64,000 bases of DNA. Source: Actinia tenebrosa. Its lineage: Eukaryota > Cnidaria > Anthozoa > Actiniaria > Actiniidae. The stretch is from positions 10,411 to 74,410 of the forward strand of contig NW_022261496.1 in assembly GCF_009602425.1 (NCBI RefSeq), given 5' to 3'. Positions within the stretch are counted from its first letter, which is position 1, and the number at the start of each line of letters is the position of its first letter. This document shows, one piece after another, positions 26,401 through 35,924 of this stretch. Both the position numbers and the translations under genes were made by a program. The notes beneath the pieces were generated by a model, which had not been told where the DNA came from, ran no database searches, and saw nothing but the letters and a program-made list of their open reading frames with translations.

Positions 26401-27574
26401 ATTACGGGGTATTTGAGGCCATATAACCACAAACTTCTCTTATAAACCTATGTATTTAAAATTTCCATCTATCGGCTTATTCAATTAAGAATCTGCTATT
26501 TCCATCGCAATTATTCGCAGGAAAAATCATAAATTGATAACAATAGTTTATTTTATTTGTCTTGCCTTGTCAATTCAAAAGAGTCAAACGCTTTTCTCTT
26601 ATAGCTTCAACCACAAACCTACTTGACTTTTAAGTTCATTCATCCATTTTTTCCCCTAAACAACACATCAGTCTTCAAAGAGTTTTTCCGATTTCTTTTC
26701 GCTATTATTTTCGTTATAAAAGAACTGTTATACAAGCGAATGGTTCGTGCCATTAGCCCTAGGTGTCGATTTACCAAAAAAGTAAACATTAAGTTTCACC
26801 TGATTATATTCCCAACAACTTTTTATAGACTTCTTTGTTTCATTATGTTTTAACTTAAAAAACATCTTAAAAAAACAAATGTTGTGTTCGTGTATCAGTG
26901 TGGTCATACGTTTAAGGCTTCATGCTGGTCAATCTTTTTGAGATATTCAAAGTAGGTATACAGCAACAAGAGTGTGACATTGATCTACATATATATAAAC
27001 ATAAACACATAAAAATTAAAGATACCATGATCCTGATGATTGCAAAAAGTTGTTATAAACATTGATTCAATTTCGAAGATTTGTGTCCCTGGTATATACA
27101 ATTCGTATAACCGCCTATTTAGTTTTTCTGGTAGAGATCCAAAGAAATATGTTGAAATTGAACGAACGCAAGATTTGATTGTTTATAATTCACAATAAAT
27201 GCAATTATAGCCGTGATCTAACGCTTTCGTTTTTCTTATCTACGGAAAGAGTTTTAATAATTTTAACGCCTACCTGCAACGAGATTATACTGTCGCTTTT
27301 TTAATGGAATACATCGTCGTTCGTAACTACTCCATTGCCGGAGAAGATGATGGAAACAGGCGACACAAACGAGCGCTCTTCCCATATTATCAAAAACAGT
27401 GTCTTCTCCACGAATGTCAGCAAGAATTGGAAAGAAGGGACCCTTGTCCTGCTCTGCGAGATGTAGCCATTTATCGAAACCATTAGTCGAGTTATTACAG
27501 AAAGTGCAAAGTTTAACTGATTTTGTAGGCTTTTCGTTGCTTTGCCATGTGGAATTGATATCCATGGACGCCAT
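5208..27574 (-). CDS. Giant charged repeat protein with N-terminal Cys-pair domain and VGKLD-motif array (10 coding exons)
   Basis: Joined coding exons, in transcript order: 27574-27274, 22485-20234, 17532-17176, 15600-15290, 12622-12583, 12086-11906, 11671-11493, 10614-6590, 5771-5723, 5450-5208. All junctions are GT/AG and every phase agrees, giving 7,938 coding bases with one stop (2,645 residues). Residues 1-100 hold a putative zinc-binding domain. About 101-230 is a coiled coil, and 230-850 is a disordered charged region with a repeated [IV]xF[ST]VK[EK] motif. Residues 971-1150 hold two copies of a WE[RK]xG[QR]FQPGK unit. Residues 1208-2565 hold an array of VG[KR]L[DN] motifs separated by E/R-rich helices, and a last motif lies near 2575. 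I do not recognise the family. Automatic tools would probably call it trichohyalin- or caldesmon-like because of composition alone. A cytoskeletal or membrane-scaffold role is only inference. The exon chain is strongly supported; the first exon is the least certain join. Confidence 0.75.
5723..5771 (-). CDS. Exon 9: 49-base micro-exon
   Basis: Acceptor TTATCAAG|G and donor ATAAAA|GTAAGT. One base completes the Arg codon left by the giant exon, then 16 codons encode GDEVDRRSEGQTESIK. It is short, lacks an ATG and has moderate splice signals, but it is the only segment found that joins exon 8 (phase 2) to the last exon (phase 0). Confidence 0.65.
5951..6013. repeat. Short hairpin in intron 9
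   Basis: CCATGTTGGAGGATATAACA and, after a short loop, TTAAATTCCTCCAACATGG form an imperfect hairpin. The rest of this intron (5772-6589) also holds the MITE at 6394-6546. It may be the core of a larger decayed foldback element spanning about 5860-6180. Confidence 0.6.
6394..6546. repeat. Small inverted-repeat transposon (MITE)
   Basis: Ends TATAGAGCGTTTTCA and TGAAAACGCTCTATA are perfect inverted repeats. An inner pair (CGCCATATTGGTT and ACCAATATGGCTGCC) forms a second palindrome. The outermost TATA bases could include a TA target duplication, as in Tc1/mariner elements. It lies only about 45 bases from the donor of the giant exon. I associate this sequence with anthozoan genomes from memory. 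Confidence 0.8.
6590..10614 (-). CDS. Exon 8: giant exon with the VGKLD motif array
   Basis: Acceptor TTATTCAG|GAT and donor TACAG|GTAACT; 1,341 codons plus two bases. It carries about 15-16 copies of a short motif, for example VGKIDITKF, VGKLNMDSS, VRKLDLSMF, VSKLDLAQF, VGKLDVNRL, VGRLNVDQF, VGRLDVSRF, VGRLDVGKY and VGRLDFNQF, spaced about 65-110 residues apart. Between motifs lie E/R/K-rich helices (IELEKERIRRE is typical) and a recurrent EV[EH]SAP peptide. The last six units are most alike and share QSLSxEEEEKRRR after the motif, suggesting recent tandem duplication. One ambiguous base at 8384 makes one residue unknown. The antisense strand is open over long stretches because the coding strand is so purine-rich; those frames are not genes. 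Confidence 0.9.
11108..11250. repeat. Inverted-repeat element in intron 7
   Basis: CACACGGCGGCCATGTT near 11116 and AACATGGCTGCCGCGTG near 11230 are inverted repeats about 100 bases apart. They resemble the CCATATTGG/GGCGGCCAT class of elements at 6394-6546. The remainder of intron 7 (10615-11492) shows nothing else that I can name. Confidence 0.6.
11493..11671 (-). CDS. Exon 7 (basic/acidic linker)
   Basis: Acceptor TTTTTATAG|CT and donor GAAGAG|GTACGT. Two bases complete the Ser codon opened in exon 6, then 59 codons encode SRKKADKNGDESSKI..., a Lys/Arg-rich helix (YEQIKKIQRTDSKKELLVP) and a Glu-rich end (EDVEEEVEE). No known domain is visible. Phases match both neighbours. Confidence 0.8.
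11906..12086 (-). CDS. Exon 6: second WEKVGRFQPGK unit
   Basis: Acceptor GAACAG|CAA, donor GAGT|GTAAGT, phase 0 in and phase 1 out, 60 codons plus one base. It encodes QLWDKSQG, an acidic stretch, then DMDEVYHMTEEEARWEKVGR and FQPGKINTSIFE. It is the second copy of the unit in exon 4. A longer open frame reads on into both introns, but the splice sites and phases define this exon. Confidence 0.85.
12583..12622 (-). CDS. Exon 5: 40-base micro-exon
   Basis: Acceptor TATTTTAG|T and donor CCTAAG|GTAATG. One base completes the split Ser codon from exon 4, then 13 codons encode YADKTNEVESAPK. Both phases fit. The EVESAP peptide recurs many times in the big exon (EVESAP, EVHSAP and relatives), which is independent support that this micro-exon is real. 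Confidence 0.8.
12623..15289. other. Intron 4 of the giant gene
   Basis: This 2.7-kb intron contains the LINE remnant (13820-14430) and a pair of similar segments near 12717 and 12857 (both TCCCAT...CATTCCCAGTTG). No other coding segment with matching phase was found. The micro-exon at 12583-12622 abuts its 3' end. Confidence 0.55.
13820..14430 (-). mobile_element. 3' end of a LINE retrotransposon (CR1/L2-like remnant)
   Basis: An open frame from 14427 to 14158 encodes FGKHSIRYLGPVLWSKLKRN and then SFDxLxxFKRHIRTL-type residues (LDTLSKFKRHIRTLNLGDL). That is the typical C-terminal end of the reverse-transcriptase protein of cnidarian CR1/L2-type LINEs. It is followed by about 250 bases of untranslated tail, a terminal AATAAAGTTTA and a (TTA)n microsatellite at 13820-13842, the expected tail for this clade. 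The element is 5'-truncated, as most LINE copies are. The same 3' end appears on the SINE at 62943-63238. Confidence 0.8.
15290..15600 (-). CDS. Exon 4: first WERAGQFQPGK unit
   Basis: Acceptor GCTCTAG|CCT and donor CAAAG|GTACGA; enters in phase 0 and leaves in phase 2. It encodes an acidic segment and then DELKWERAGQFQPGKLKTKF, followed by a Ser/Thr-rich stretch. The segment from MIDIDEYH through KTKF is a recognisable paralogue of the one in exon 6 (HVDMDEVYH through TSIF). The fit to neighbouring exons needs the 11 codons before the first ATG, so the true exon starts at 15600, not at the ATG. Confidence 0.85.
15601..17175. other. Intron 3 of the giant gene
   Basis: A 1.6-kb AT-rich intron. 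I see no repeat or RNA gene that I can name and no phase-compatible extra exon. A C-rich stretch (CCCCCCTCCTCCCCCC-like) lies near 16890. Confidence 0.5.
17176..17532 (-). CDS. Exon 3 (no ATG, charged helix)
   Basis: Acceptor TTTTAG|GCG and donor GATGAT|GTAAGT, phase 0 on both sides, 119 codons. It encodes AGQAPNLLSKLQ, a run of arginines with EIEEKKRR, then EDLSEKRRSLLMMWESYAEG and a Met/Glu-rich end. It contains no in-frame stop, and its phases match exons 2 and 4. The frame open on the plus strand over the same bases is a shadow. Confidence 0.8.
17805..17944. repeat. GAGTG...CCGTGAAA MITE, copy 1
   Basis: The left end GAGTGAAGTCATTAAACCC and GTGAAACAGATATTTG are mirrored by TTTCACGGGTTAGATACC and CTTCACTC. 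It is flanked by TA on both sides (17803-17804 and 17945-17946), a TA target duplication typical of Tc1/mariner-type MITEs. It lies in intron 2. Confidence 0.85.
19313..19842. mobile_element. 530-bp element with ~125-bp inverted ends and TTAA target sites
   Basis: Arms at about 19313-19435 and 19720-19842 are near-perfect reverse complements: both begin G[A/G]AGGCTCTGGGTAGTTTT and include TAGCCGCATTGAAACGGCTA (with small differences) and CACGCAATGTCAG. Both outer borders are TTAA (19309-19312 and 19843-19846), the target duplication used by piggyBac-type transposases. The middle is AT-rich with short repeats of GGACTTTAATT. No transposase is encoded, so this is non-autonomous. It lies in intron 2, just upstream of exon 3 in transcript order. 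Confidence 0.85.
20234..22485 (-). CDS. Exon 2: coiled coil, basic patch and [IV]xF[ST]VK repeats
   Basis: Acceptor TTCACAG|AG at 22486 and donor GAG|GTAAGT after 20234; 751 codons (residues about 101-851). The first 120 residues are an amphipathic helix built of about five units of the form I[RK][KR]EAxRxLxEE. A strongly basic stretch (RRHRNREERIRRRK) could serve as a nuclear localisation signal. Four spaced copies of a short motif follow: YKFTVKEE, ISFTVKKP, ISFSVKEP and IVFSVKET. The rest is Ser/Glu/Lys-rich and probably disordered. The exact acceptor is copied again about 275 bases upstream in the intron (see the duplication at 22753-22840). Confidence 0.85.
22753..22840. repeat. Duplicate of the exon 2 acceptor region
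   Basis: The bases CTTCTCCTCTGTGAAGTGCAA at about 22753 repeat those at about 22479, and ATACCAAATAACT followed by GTGATAATA/GTGGTAATA repeats further on. The copy therefore duplicates the start of exon 2, its 3' splice site and about 70 bases of adjoining intron, roughly 275 bases upstream in the transcript. It provides a second, decoy splice acceptor with a very short matching exon start. Confidence 0.75.
25361..25535. repeat. GAGTG...CCGTGAAA MITE, copy 2
   Basis: The left end GAGTGCATATCATATATCCG and TGAGAAAC is mirrored by TTTTTCACGGATTTATGG and TGTGCACTT. TA flanks both ends (25359-25360 and 25536-25537). Inner segments CACAAATTAGT and ACTAATTTGTAC are also inverted, so the whole element folds on itself. 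Confidence 0.85.
27274..27574 (-). CDS. Exon 1: N-terminal domain with two CxxC pairs
   Basis: Starts MASMDINSTW and ends at a CAG|GTAGG donor in phase 1. It encodes 100 residues with cysteine pairs at 23/26 (CTFC) and 70/73 (CVAC), which suggests one zinc site. The second pair is followed by FHHLLRQWSSYERRCIPL and then KRQYNL, a helix that looks conserved rather than random. The next exon that fits in phase begins at 22485, 4.8 kb away. This could also be a separate short gene, but the phase match and the lack of another acceptor with an open frame favour a join. I have a faint sense of having seen this Cys-pair-plus-QWxxYE arrangement in nuclear or regulatory proteins but cannot name the family. 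Confidence 0.6.
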
Positions 27575-28385
27575 TACTGATGTGTTTCCTCAATTACCAG
27601 TATAAAAAAGTTAGCGATTTAAGTATTCGGTGAGGCTGAAACTATGTTTGTCTAACACGGTGTTAGTATAAAACATGGTGAACAAGGATGTTTGGTTAAT
27701 GCTTGGGACCTTTCAAAGAATCAAATCGAACCTCTCGAAACTGCGAATAATTAGTTTATATTTCTAAAGCCGTTGTATATATATACATCGTAAAGTTAAC
27801 TTAGTTTGGGACCGGGGATCTAATTTATGCACGTTTACACGGTATAGTAATCAGGTCTTGTCGGAGATCAAGAGTATTATTGTTAGATGGTTCAATAGGA
27901 ATTAATGTTTTGATATTCTGACTGGTCCCTCATTGGACGAGGTGCAAAAGAGGGATTAACATGAATTTAAAACAAACAGTTTCTTGTTTCTCAGTGTTTC
28001 TAGTACAACCAATCTTGGATTAACTTTTTAATCATAGCTTGTCAAAAAATTATAGACAAGGTTCATCACAAATATAAATGTTATGTGGTGCTACAAGCTA
28101 CAAGCTGAAGTAGAGAAAAGAAACCTTCATTTTACTGAAGCTAAGACCGTTACTTTGGCAACGAAAACAGTAGGAATAATCACAGATCGATATGGACACA
28201 AACTTACATGAATTATAAAACTAAATTCCACAGAAACTAAAGATCAGTTTATACCCAGTGAGCAAAGGAATAGCCTTGCAATTGAAATGCGTTGAATAGC
28301 AAGAAACCGGGCGAAGGAACTAACTAGTTTTACTCTAGAAAAATGATTTAAGGATTTTTACTTTAAAAAGCAGTAAGATTACTAC

Positions 28386-28535
28386 AGTGCATACCATATA
28401 TACGTGAAAAACTTTGTAAGAAATTCCACAAATTTGGACAAATTAGTAAATTATGTAGACGTGAGTAGACCGTAGACCTACAAAACGTTGTACTCTTTTG
28501 TACAATTTTGTTAATTAACTTTTTTACGAGTACTT
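28386..28535. repeat. GAGTG...CCGTGAAA MITE, copy 3 (degenerate)
   Basis: CAGTGCATACCATATATACGTGAAAAAC, the ACTTTGTAAGAAATTCCACA core and the segment CAAATTAGTAAAT match copy 2 at 25361-25535, and a decayed right end (CTTTTTTACGAGTACTTG) follows. It is clearly related but diverged. Confidence 0.7.
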
Positions 28536-28702
28536 GTTCTAAAAATCAGACTTTCTGACTGATGAAGACACATGTGCAACATTTCAAGGCTTTCTTTTTC
28601 TAAAATTTAAAGATTTCTTTTGTCAATTTGTTTTATGACCTTGTTTAACCCCATGAAAAAATCCAATTTTAATAGTACAAATATATACCAACAAATTTTT
28701 GA

Positions 28703-28802
<100 letters not shown>

Positions 28803-30561
28803 ACGTTTTAAATCCTTCAAAGCCTTGCAAAGAAATTTACAAGAAATACTTCATTTATAAACATCATTGATGTATCAAGAAAATTTACTGTCATTGCGCT
28901 AAATCAGCTACATGATGTGGCGCGTGCGAATGGACCTATAGTAGCAAATCTAAAAGAGCATTTGCGCACGCAAATAGTGTTAGGGATCTTAATAAAAACA
29001 CTTTCATCCAAGCAATTCATAAACCACTCGCCTTGCAAAGGACTTTAGAAATAACACAAACTGAAGAGATGAATGCAGAAATACTTGATTTGGAACAGGC
29101 TAACTTAGATTTTCGAGACTTCATGTTATAGTTTTTACAAGTAAATTAAATCTACTTATTATATAACTATTAGGAATAATTATGATAAGATTCTCATGAT
29201 AAATTATAAAGTACTTATATAAAAAGCCTGACATAAAGCTATTTAAAACGCTTCATTAGACACGTGACAAACCAAGAAACATTTTTCAATTAACGCGAAA
29301 ACAAAACACAGTAAAATCTAATTAAGAACCACACGACAAATGGTACATATTATTTATAAAAAATATTAAATTCCAGACATCTACATTTAACGATGGTAAT
29401 TCCTTGTTTATTGGCATTAGAACCTAATCAATTAAGATGCGATTGTAAAATATTCTCATGAGATTAATAAAATAGCGTTTCTGTCGAAAATAAGATTTAT
29501 GGTCACGATATAAGATTTAGCCAAGCACTTACAAACCTTCGATTTATGAAGAGCCTTTATAAATTAAGAAGTAAAAAAGTTTAACATAACTCTGTTTAGA
29601 GCTGAGCTGTCAACAGATATTGCAATTTGTATTTTCAAAATTTTCGAGTTTAAGAAAGAATTGATAACTTTTTTATTCATGATTGTTGTTAGCAAACGCA
29701 GTAGGTTAGAGATCGAAGAACGTGTAAACAACTGATGCCTCACACTGACTTACCCCCAAGATAATTTTTCTCCTGTCAAGATTTTGAACTCTCTTCTTGA
29801 TCAATTATAGAAGTGGTACTTTTGGACTGAAAACTGTTTGAAAGAATTGAGGTGCTGTATTTTCAAGCCAATTACAAATCAGTCTATGGTTTGTAATCTA
29901 TTCTAAGAAGTAAAAATGGTTTTAAGGCTTGAAGTCAATCAATCACACAAAGAATTGCTTTGCTTCAAAGGTTATGCTCAATATAATTAGAAATTCTGGA
30001 ATGTTCTATGATTGGTCATAGGAATGGAAAATATTTTTTCATCATATCATCATATCTTGATTAGTCATAATTTTTGTATTCTGGAAAAAATATAAGAGGT
30101 AAAAATAGCTGGTTGCAGGATCAAAATCAGTTGTAACAAAGGAAATTAATTAGAATTTATTTGAACCTTTGATTTATTGTATTAGTAAAATGATTTTGAA
30201 TGGTTAATGCTGTAAAAAATAAAAGGACTCTATTTTTTTTTATTTTTGTAACTTCTGTTAACTGTGATCTGCATGTTAGACCATAGGTGATCAAATTACA
30301 CCTATTAATACCTTGTCCCATTGACAGCTTGTTATTAATATCCTTGTCCTACAATGATGTACTCAGTTATTATACCTTCCTCCACCCTGCTCCTATCCCA
30401 TTTCTTTTCAGATGTGAAAAAAGAGAATAAAGGTTTTACTTTGGATCCAGGAATTGTAAATATTTTTGTCGTTGTTAATGTTCATAATGTTGCATGTTGC
30501 TTTTTCATGCTACTGTTTTTAAACTAACAAAACTCAAATTCATTCAAACAAATAGCTGCCT

Positions 30562-30876
30562 CTGGGGTTCCAGCATCCTCAGGATCGCAGGGGTAAAGTT
30601 CTGTCACTCATTTATAGCTCCCAGGAAAAATACCCCTAGGCACAAAGTCTGTTAGACCTTGTTCCAGAAGTCCGAATTCAAAAAAATGCAATCACAGGTT
30701 TGCTTACACATACTTGATACTTTTGGTCTACACCAGCAGGTCGACCAATCAGGAAAGAAAATAATTAGGACTTCCTGAACAAGCTGTAACAGACTTCATG
30801 CCCATTGATATTTTTTCTGGGAGCGAGAAAGGAGCCACAGAATGTTACCCCTGGGTTTCTGAGGATGGGGTTCCAG
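30562..30876. repeat. Long-arm foldback element
   Basis: Arms of about 110 bases (30562-30672 and 30765-30876) are inverted copies: both contain CATCCTCAG, CAGGGGTAA, CTCCCAG.AAAAATA, AAGTCTGTTA and AGTCC in the same order when the right arm is reversed. The centre is about 90 bases. This is typical of a foldback MITE. No coding content. Confidence 0.8.
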
Positions 30877-30881
30877 TGGCA

Positions 30882-31036
30882 GATCCAGTGGGTTGTACAT
30901 GTGGCATAGTTAAAAAAAAAAGAAAATGTTTAACTGAAGTAACCTGTGGATATAGCTGGAAACTCTGAAGATAAAGTGTGTACACATATGTATTTGCTGG
31001 AAAATAATTTATCCAGTGGGTTGTACATGTGGTGTA
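30882..31036. repeat. Direct duplication of CAGTGGGTTGTACATGTGG
   Basis: CCAGTGGGTTGTACATGTGG occurs at about 30885 and again at about 31014, followed by CATAGT and TGTAGT respectively. The copies are 129 bases apart. The first lies directly next to the foldback element. Confidence 0.7.
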
Positions 31037-32621
31037 GTGAGGGGCATTGCGTCCCCCTCCCTCTTATGCCATTACCTTGCTATGCCCCTAGGTTGTTTCT
31101 GGTGGGGGAATGCATTATGTACCTTTCCATCCATCGTGAGTGAAAGGCATTATTCATACCAAATTCCATTGAAACAAACCTCATAGAAATCCTATTTGGT
31201 CAAATTTATATCCTACAGTGAAATGGTTATATTTAGTATCAAAAGTATCAGGGGTGACCATGAGAAAATTAAAGGCAAATTTTGGACAAAAAATGAATAT
31301 CAACGAAGCCTTGTGCCAGAAATTGCTTCACTTTCATGGCCCCCTGCGAAACTTCTGACACAGATTATCACATCTTGGAATCAAGCTTTTTTCTTGCATT
31401 CTACTTATAAGTGATATCAATAACCTTTTTTTCCCTTTTGAAACTTCTACGAATGATCTGTCTGTGGTTTTTAAGGACGCTCACAGACAAATGAAGTTGC
31501 AATCAGAATTGTTTTTAAACTTGGCAATAAGATACCCCAACATATTCTTGTTCAAACAATGATATCAAAAATAGGGGTCACTGAATATGATTTTTTTTCA
31601 TATAACACTGAGCAAATAAGGTATTCATCAAGGAAAAGAAACATGTTATAGCGTAGCCTAAAGTAATCAAGGAAACACTTTGAAAAAAATCCAAAACATT
31701 CAAAATTCATGGTCATCACATGACTTCTGACATGTGAGTATAAGAATTAATGATAAGGATTTATAAAACTTACATCAGTGTGATGCAGTCAAAAATGCAT
31801 AGAATTTGAATTCGTTGATAGGTGGATTTTGTTTTTGTAAATTTGGTGTTAATCAATCCCTTGCATATCAGAATTTGTTTAGATTTACATAATCTGGATT
31901 TTAGTATTTTCTTAATTTTAAGACAAAGAAAAATGGAGTCACCAAATTGGTTTCTGAGATATTTTGCCATATAATTAAAGAAGTGAAAAGTAGGGTTCTA
32001 ATGATATTTTGCTTATCAAGAGATTTGAATTATGTCATTATGATGAGTGCACAACACTATTAAGCTCATTGCTAAAAAAGGCTGCATGCAAACAGTGCCT
32101 GCCACTTTCTTAATGGCCTTAATTTAATAATCAAAATTGGAAAGAACTGCATGTAGATTATTACAAAAAATATATTGCAGCAGAACTAATTTTAAACTCC
32201 AGTGTTACCCTCCATGAGGAAAGATATTTTCTGGAAAAAACCTGCAAACCTACAGGTCACTTGCTGTTTGCAGTTATAAAGCACATAGGGATTGGCAGTC
32301 TGAACATGATGTGTAGAAGCATGATGTGTATAGTATCAGAGTGCTTCTCAACACTTTTAGAGTGTTTCACCAATACCAAAGTGTTTTATAATCGTAACTA
32401 AACACAGCACAGCCATGAGCAAAGAATAAATGTTATTTTAGATAGAAGTGATTCAATAGGAAGTACATACATACTGTGTGCTTTCATAAAGCACAAACTT
32501 CCAGCCAATTAATATAGGAAATAGCACTATATCGTAAAATTCCCAATTTATAGGTACAATTGATGTTTTGAAAGTTTTCAAACTTGAATTGGACAAGCCT
32601 TTAGTCGAGTTCAATTTGAGA

Positions 32622-32799
32622 CAGGGGCGGATCCAAGGGGGGGTGCAGGGGGTGCACACCCCTTCCTGGTTCCTCTTTGTGCCCCTATTTCGAAGATAAC
32701 CAAAACTGCTTTTTCCCTTTGATTCTAAGGGGTGCACCCCTCGGAGAGTTAACATTGTACACATCACCCCTCCCTGAACAAAATCCTGGATCTGCCCCT
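32622..32799. repeat. GGGGCGGATCC inverted-repeat element, copy 1
   Basis: Begins CAGGGGCGGATCCA and ends TGGATCTGCCCCTA. The body shares GTGCCCCTA.TTCGAAGA and CTTTGATTCTAAGGGGTGCA with the second copy at 52057-52227. It is a small MITE; the ends recall hAT-type termini, but I see no matching 8-base target duplication. Confidence 0.8.
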
Positions 32800-35508
32800 A
32801 TGCGAACTTCCAAAACATCATGAGTATCTATAAATTGTACAAGAAGAGTGTGTAATCTTTTTGTTTATAATACACTTTAAAAAAAAATGAGCAACTTAAT
32901 TGAGACTCTACACAGTACAATTTGGGATTTAATTGTACTCCTCTTGTCCAATCAGAATAGAGTAATTTTGTAGAGTGTATTATAAGAATGCAAAATTTGT
33001 AACATTTATTTTACAAAAACTCTTTTTTTCCATTTCAGTTTCATGTGGAACATAGACATGTATTAGTGCCGTACCCTATTTTATTGTCCTTAAATGCAGT
33101 TCGCAAAAAGTTATAAATATATGGCTTGGGATACTTAAGTAGACTAATTTCAAACCATGTCAATTAAGAATTAATGTAGATAGCATGTTAATAAAAATTA
33201 TTATAGGATGACTCATGCATGGGTGTATTATGTTTCCATTTATAGCAATGTTACAATCTGTCATATTTCATGTTATGCAGATGTTATACATACATTCATT
33301 ATTGAAAATAGTCGTATCACTATACAGCTTATTATTGAAATATTGTCTCAAAATACTAGTACTGAATATGTACACCATTTTAAATAGCTTCCATTTACGA
33401 TGAGTCTCTACTAAGATAATTAAAATGTTCTTCAGCTTCTTTCTATGAAATGTTTCTTTATTTTTACCTGAAATTTCAATCTTGTAACATAATATGTTTA
33501 GCTATTCTATCCAGCATTCAATATTCAAATGTCAATATTTGTAATCTTGCTTTGTTATAATTTTATTCTTAAGTATTTATGGAAATTATATAGTAAAATG
33601 TTATACAGTAAGTTATTTGTGTGGTATATTATTTTGCTTTAAAATTAGGTGGTAATTATTTCATACTATATGTTTTCGAAACTTATAATTCATTGGTTAG
33701 TGAGCAATAATGTTGATTTCGAAAGAATGATGCTAGTATAGCGAATTTATCTTTTTGAATTAAACACCTCATAACATTTTTAAAGGATATCAGGAATAAT
33801 TAAGACAATCAAATATGATTGGCATCACATGACTTCGAATTCCGTGTACAATAAATAGGGCAAGGATAAGGTGAAATTTTGGATAAGGATTATGATGAAT
33901 ACGCTAAAACCTTTAGTAATACCCTTGTGTTATTTCCAATAAATTGTTTACAATGTATGTTCAAAGCCGAAGTATTTCATGGCTGACTTACTGTAGCGGG
34001 AGACCAGTGTAACTCGTAAGCGATATTATAAAGAATCGCGCTAAATACAGTCTGCAGACATCCGTAAATTAAGTGCAGCTCTTTATTTTAAATAATATTG
34101 AAGTCAGTAAAAGAATGGAACGATGGCGTGTCCACAAAATCCTATAAATACGACGCATTCATAGTCGATTAACTTTTCTACAGCTTTAATCCAGACGCCC
34201 AAATAAAAAGTTATATAGTACAAGCAACTTAAGACTTTTAATACAAGATAACACAGTTTAACTCACCTTTGTTACGTAGACTTGGCTCAAAGATGCAAGT
34301 TGTTTTTACCTCTGGCTTGTCCAACGCGAGCTTTCGTAGTTACGTCACGAAGTCTGCGATCGCTTCCAGAATGAGTCCATCTTGACAACACAAAGAGCAA
34401 AGATTTATAATAAATGCAGTCCCGGAAATAACTAAGACAAACTCGTTTATTTTTCAGACACGTTAGGGCAAAGAATAGTAATGTTATGACATGATTTGAC
34501 TTTGTAAAATAATAGCCTTGGGTTAAATTAATTTTAAGATCACCGTGATCCGTTAGGAGAGTACGAAAAGTCCCAAACTATAACAAATAGCATTAAGTAG
34601 TTCTCCAGCTTTTTCTAAGTTTTGAATAATTAAAGCTGGTACAATAAGAATACGGGTCTCTCATTCAAATTATTTTATGTTATCTCGCTGCTTATTACTT
34701 ACATTTTAAGGATTTGGAGGGTCGTAATCGCGGTTCCAAGAATCTAGCGTTACAGGTATGCTGTTGGAACACTTTACAGGTAGATTAGCTATTGTTCCTT
34801 TTGTTGACATTAGTGGTGTCCATCTATGCATGTAATTAAGTCCACTAATTTACATATGTTAAAGGACGTCATCCTAGTTAAATATTCATAGATATTCGTA
34901 TCGGTCTGTACAAGGCTATTTAAGGACCCCCGGTGGGGGGCCGGGGGATGGAGGTGGGGATGATCGTATCTTTTAGAGGGGTTGAAACCGTAAGTCACTC
35001 CATAGTTAATAGAGGGTACCTCCCTCTACTAATTATGGTCACTCCCTCTATTAGGTGTGAAAAATGAAAAGCTGTTGGTTTTTAGCACGTGCAGTATGTT
35101 TTAAGAACACTTGAATGTTTTAAATGATTTATCTTGTGCTTCAAGTGGTATATTTAGAAATAATAATAAACCAGGACCACGCCCGAACTTTCTCCTTTTT
35201 GGTGTTTATAAATTTATCTTTTACGACGATCAGTCCCTGGCCATTTTACACCCTAGATAGTTTTTTCATTTTGCAATATAATGGTCACGCTTATCATGAC
35301 TTTCGATTGGCAAGAGTCTATGTACTGCCAAGAAAATGATATCAAATTTTCGACGTCTGCCAAAGCTGTGATAGCTTTTCTAACAGCTGAATTTATTCAC
35401 AACTTCTGAGCCCTATGCACCGTAAAAAGCTTAGAGGGATTTCGTTTTGATATGTGATTGGAAAGACCAAAGTGATCACGGCCCGACTAAGCGGGGAATA
35501 GATAAGAG

Positions 35509-35541
35509 TGCCAGTGCCAGTGCCAGTGCCAGTGCCCCAGT
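35509..35541 (+). repeat. GTGCCA microsatellite
   Basis: About five tandem copies of GTGCCA at about 35509-35541, ending in GCCCCAGTGC. It makes short Ser-Ala or Gly-Thr frames on the two strands that are not genes. Confidence 0.8.
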
Positions 35542-35924
35542 GCTCTTCAAAGTGTTGGTCATAGTTTTCACTCAATTAATTTTAGCGAAGGGCCTAGTTA
35601 GCACTTGTACTTGGACAGTGTTCTTTAAAAATGTCTACTCTCCTGCCATGAAAAAGGCATCCAACATGCAAGTAAACTGGTACGGAGCGGCAGTCCCCTT
35701 GCCGATATTAAATAACTAGTAACATATTACCGTTCAGGCAAAATTACACCACTTAGTGCAAAATCTACAGCATCAAAGGACTCAAATAGAAACGTAGTGT
35801 TTTTGTGCTTCTCAAAAAGTAAAAAATGTAAAGAAAAGCTTACAATATCACAATCACGACTGCTCAAAAATGATATATCCCGCTTTAAGACCCTGCGCAC
35901 ACTACCGTATCCCACATGCGCACA

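Larger units (their letters stand above)
22486..27273. other. Intron 1 of the giant gene
   Basis: A 4.8-kb AT-rich intron holding the acceptor duplication (22753-22840), a MITE (25361-25535), a GGGGGGGGGG run near 25240, and an inverted pair around a short element near 23610-23740 (CAGATCACATGTTATTCCC and GGCATGTGATCTGGAATA). No further exon was found. Confidence 0.5.

Noticed and set aside
27304-27605. Plus-strand frames over exon 1 of the giant gene
   Set aside because: The minus-strand frame has paired CxxC motifs and a donor that fits the next exon; the plus frames have neither.
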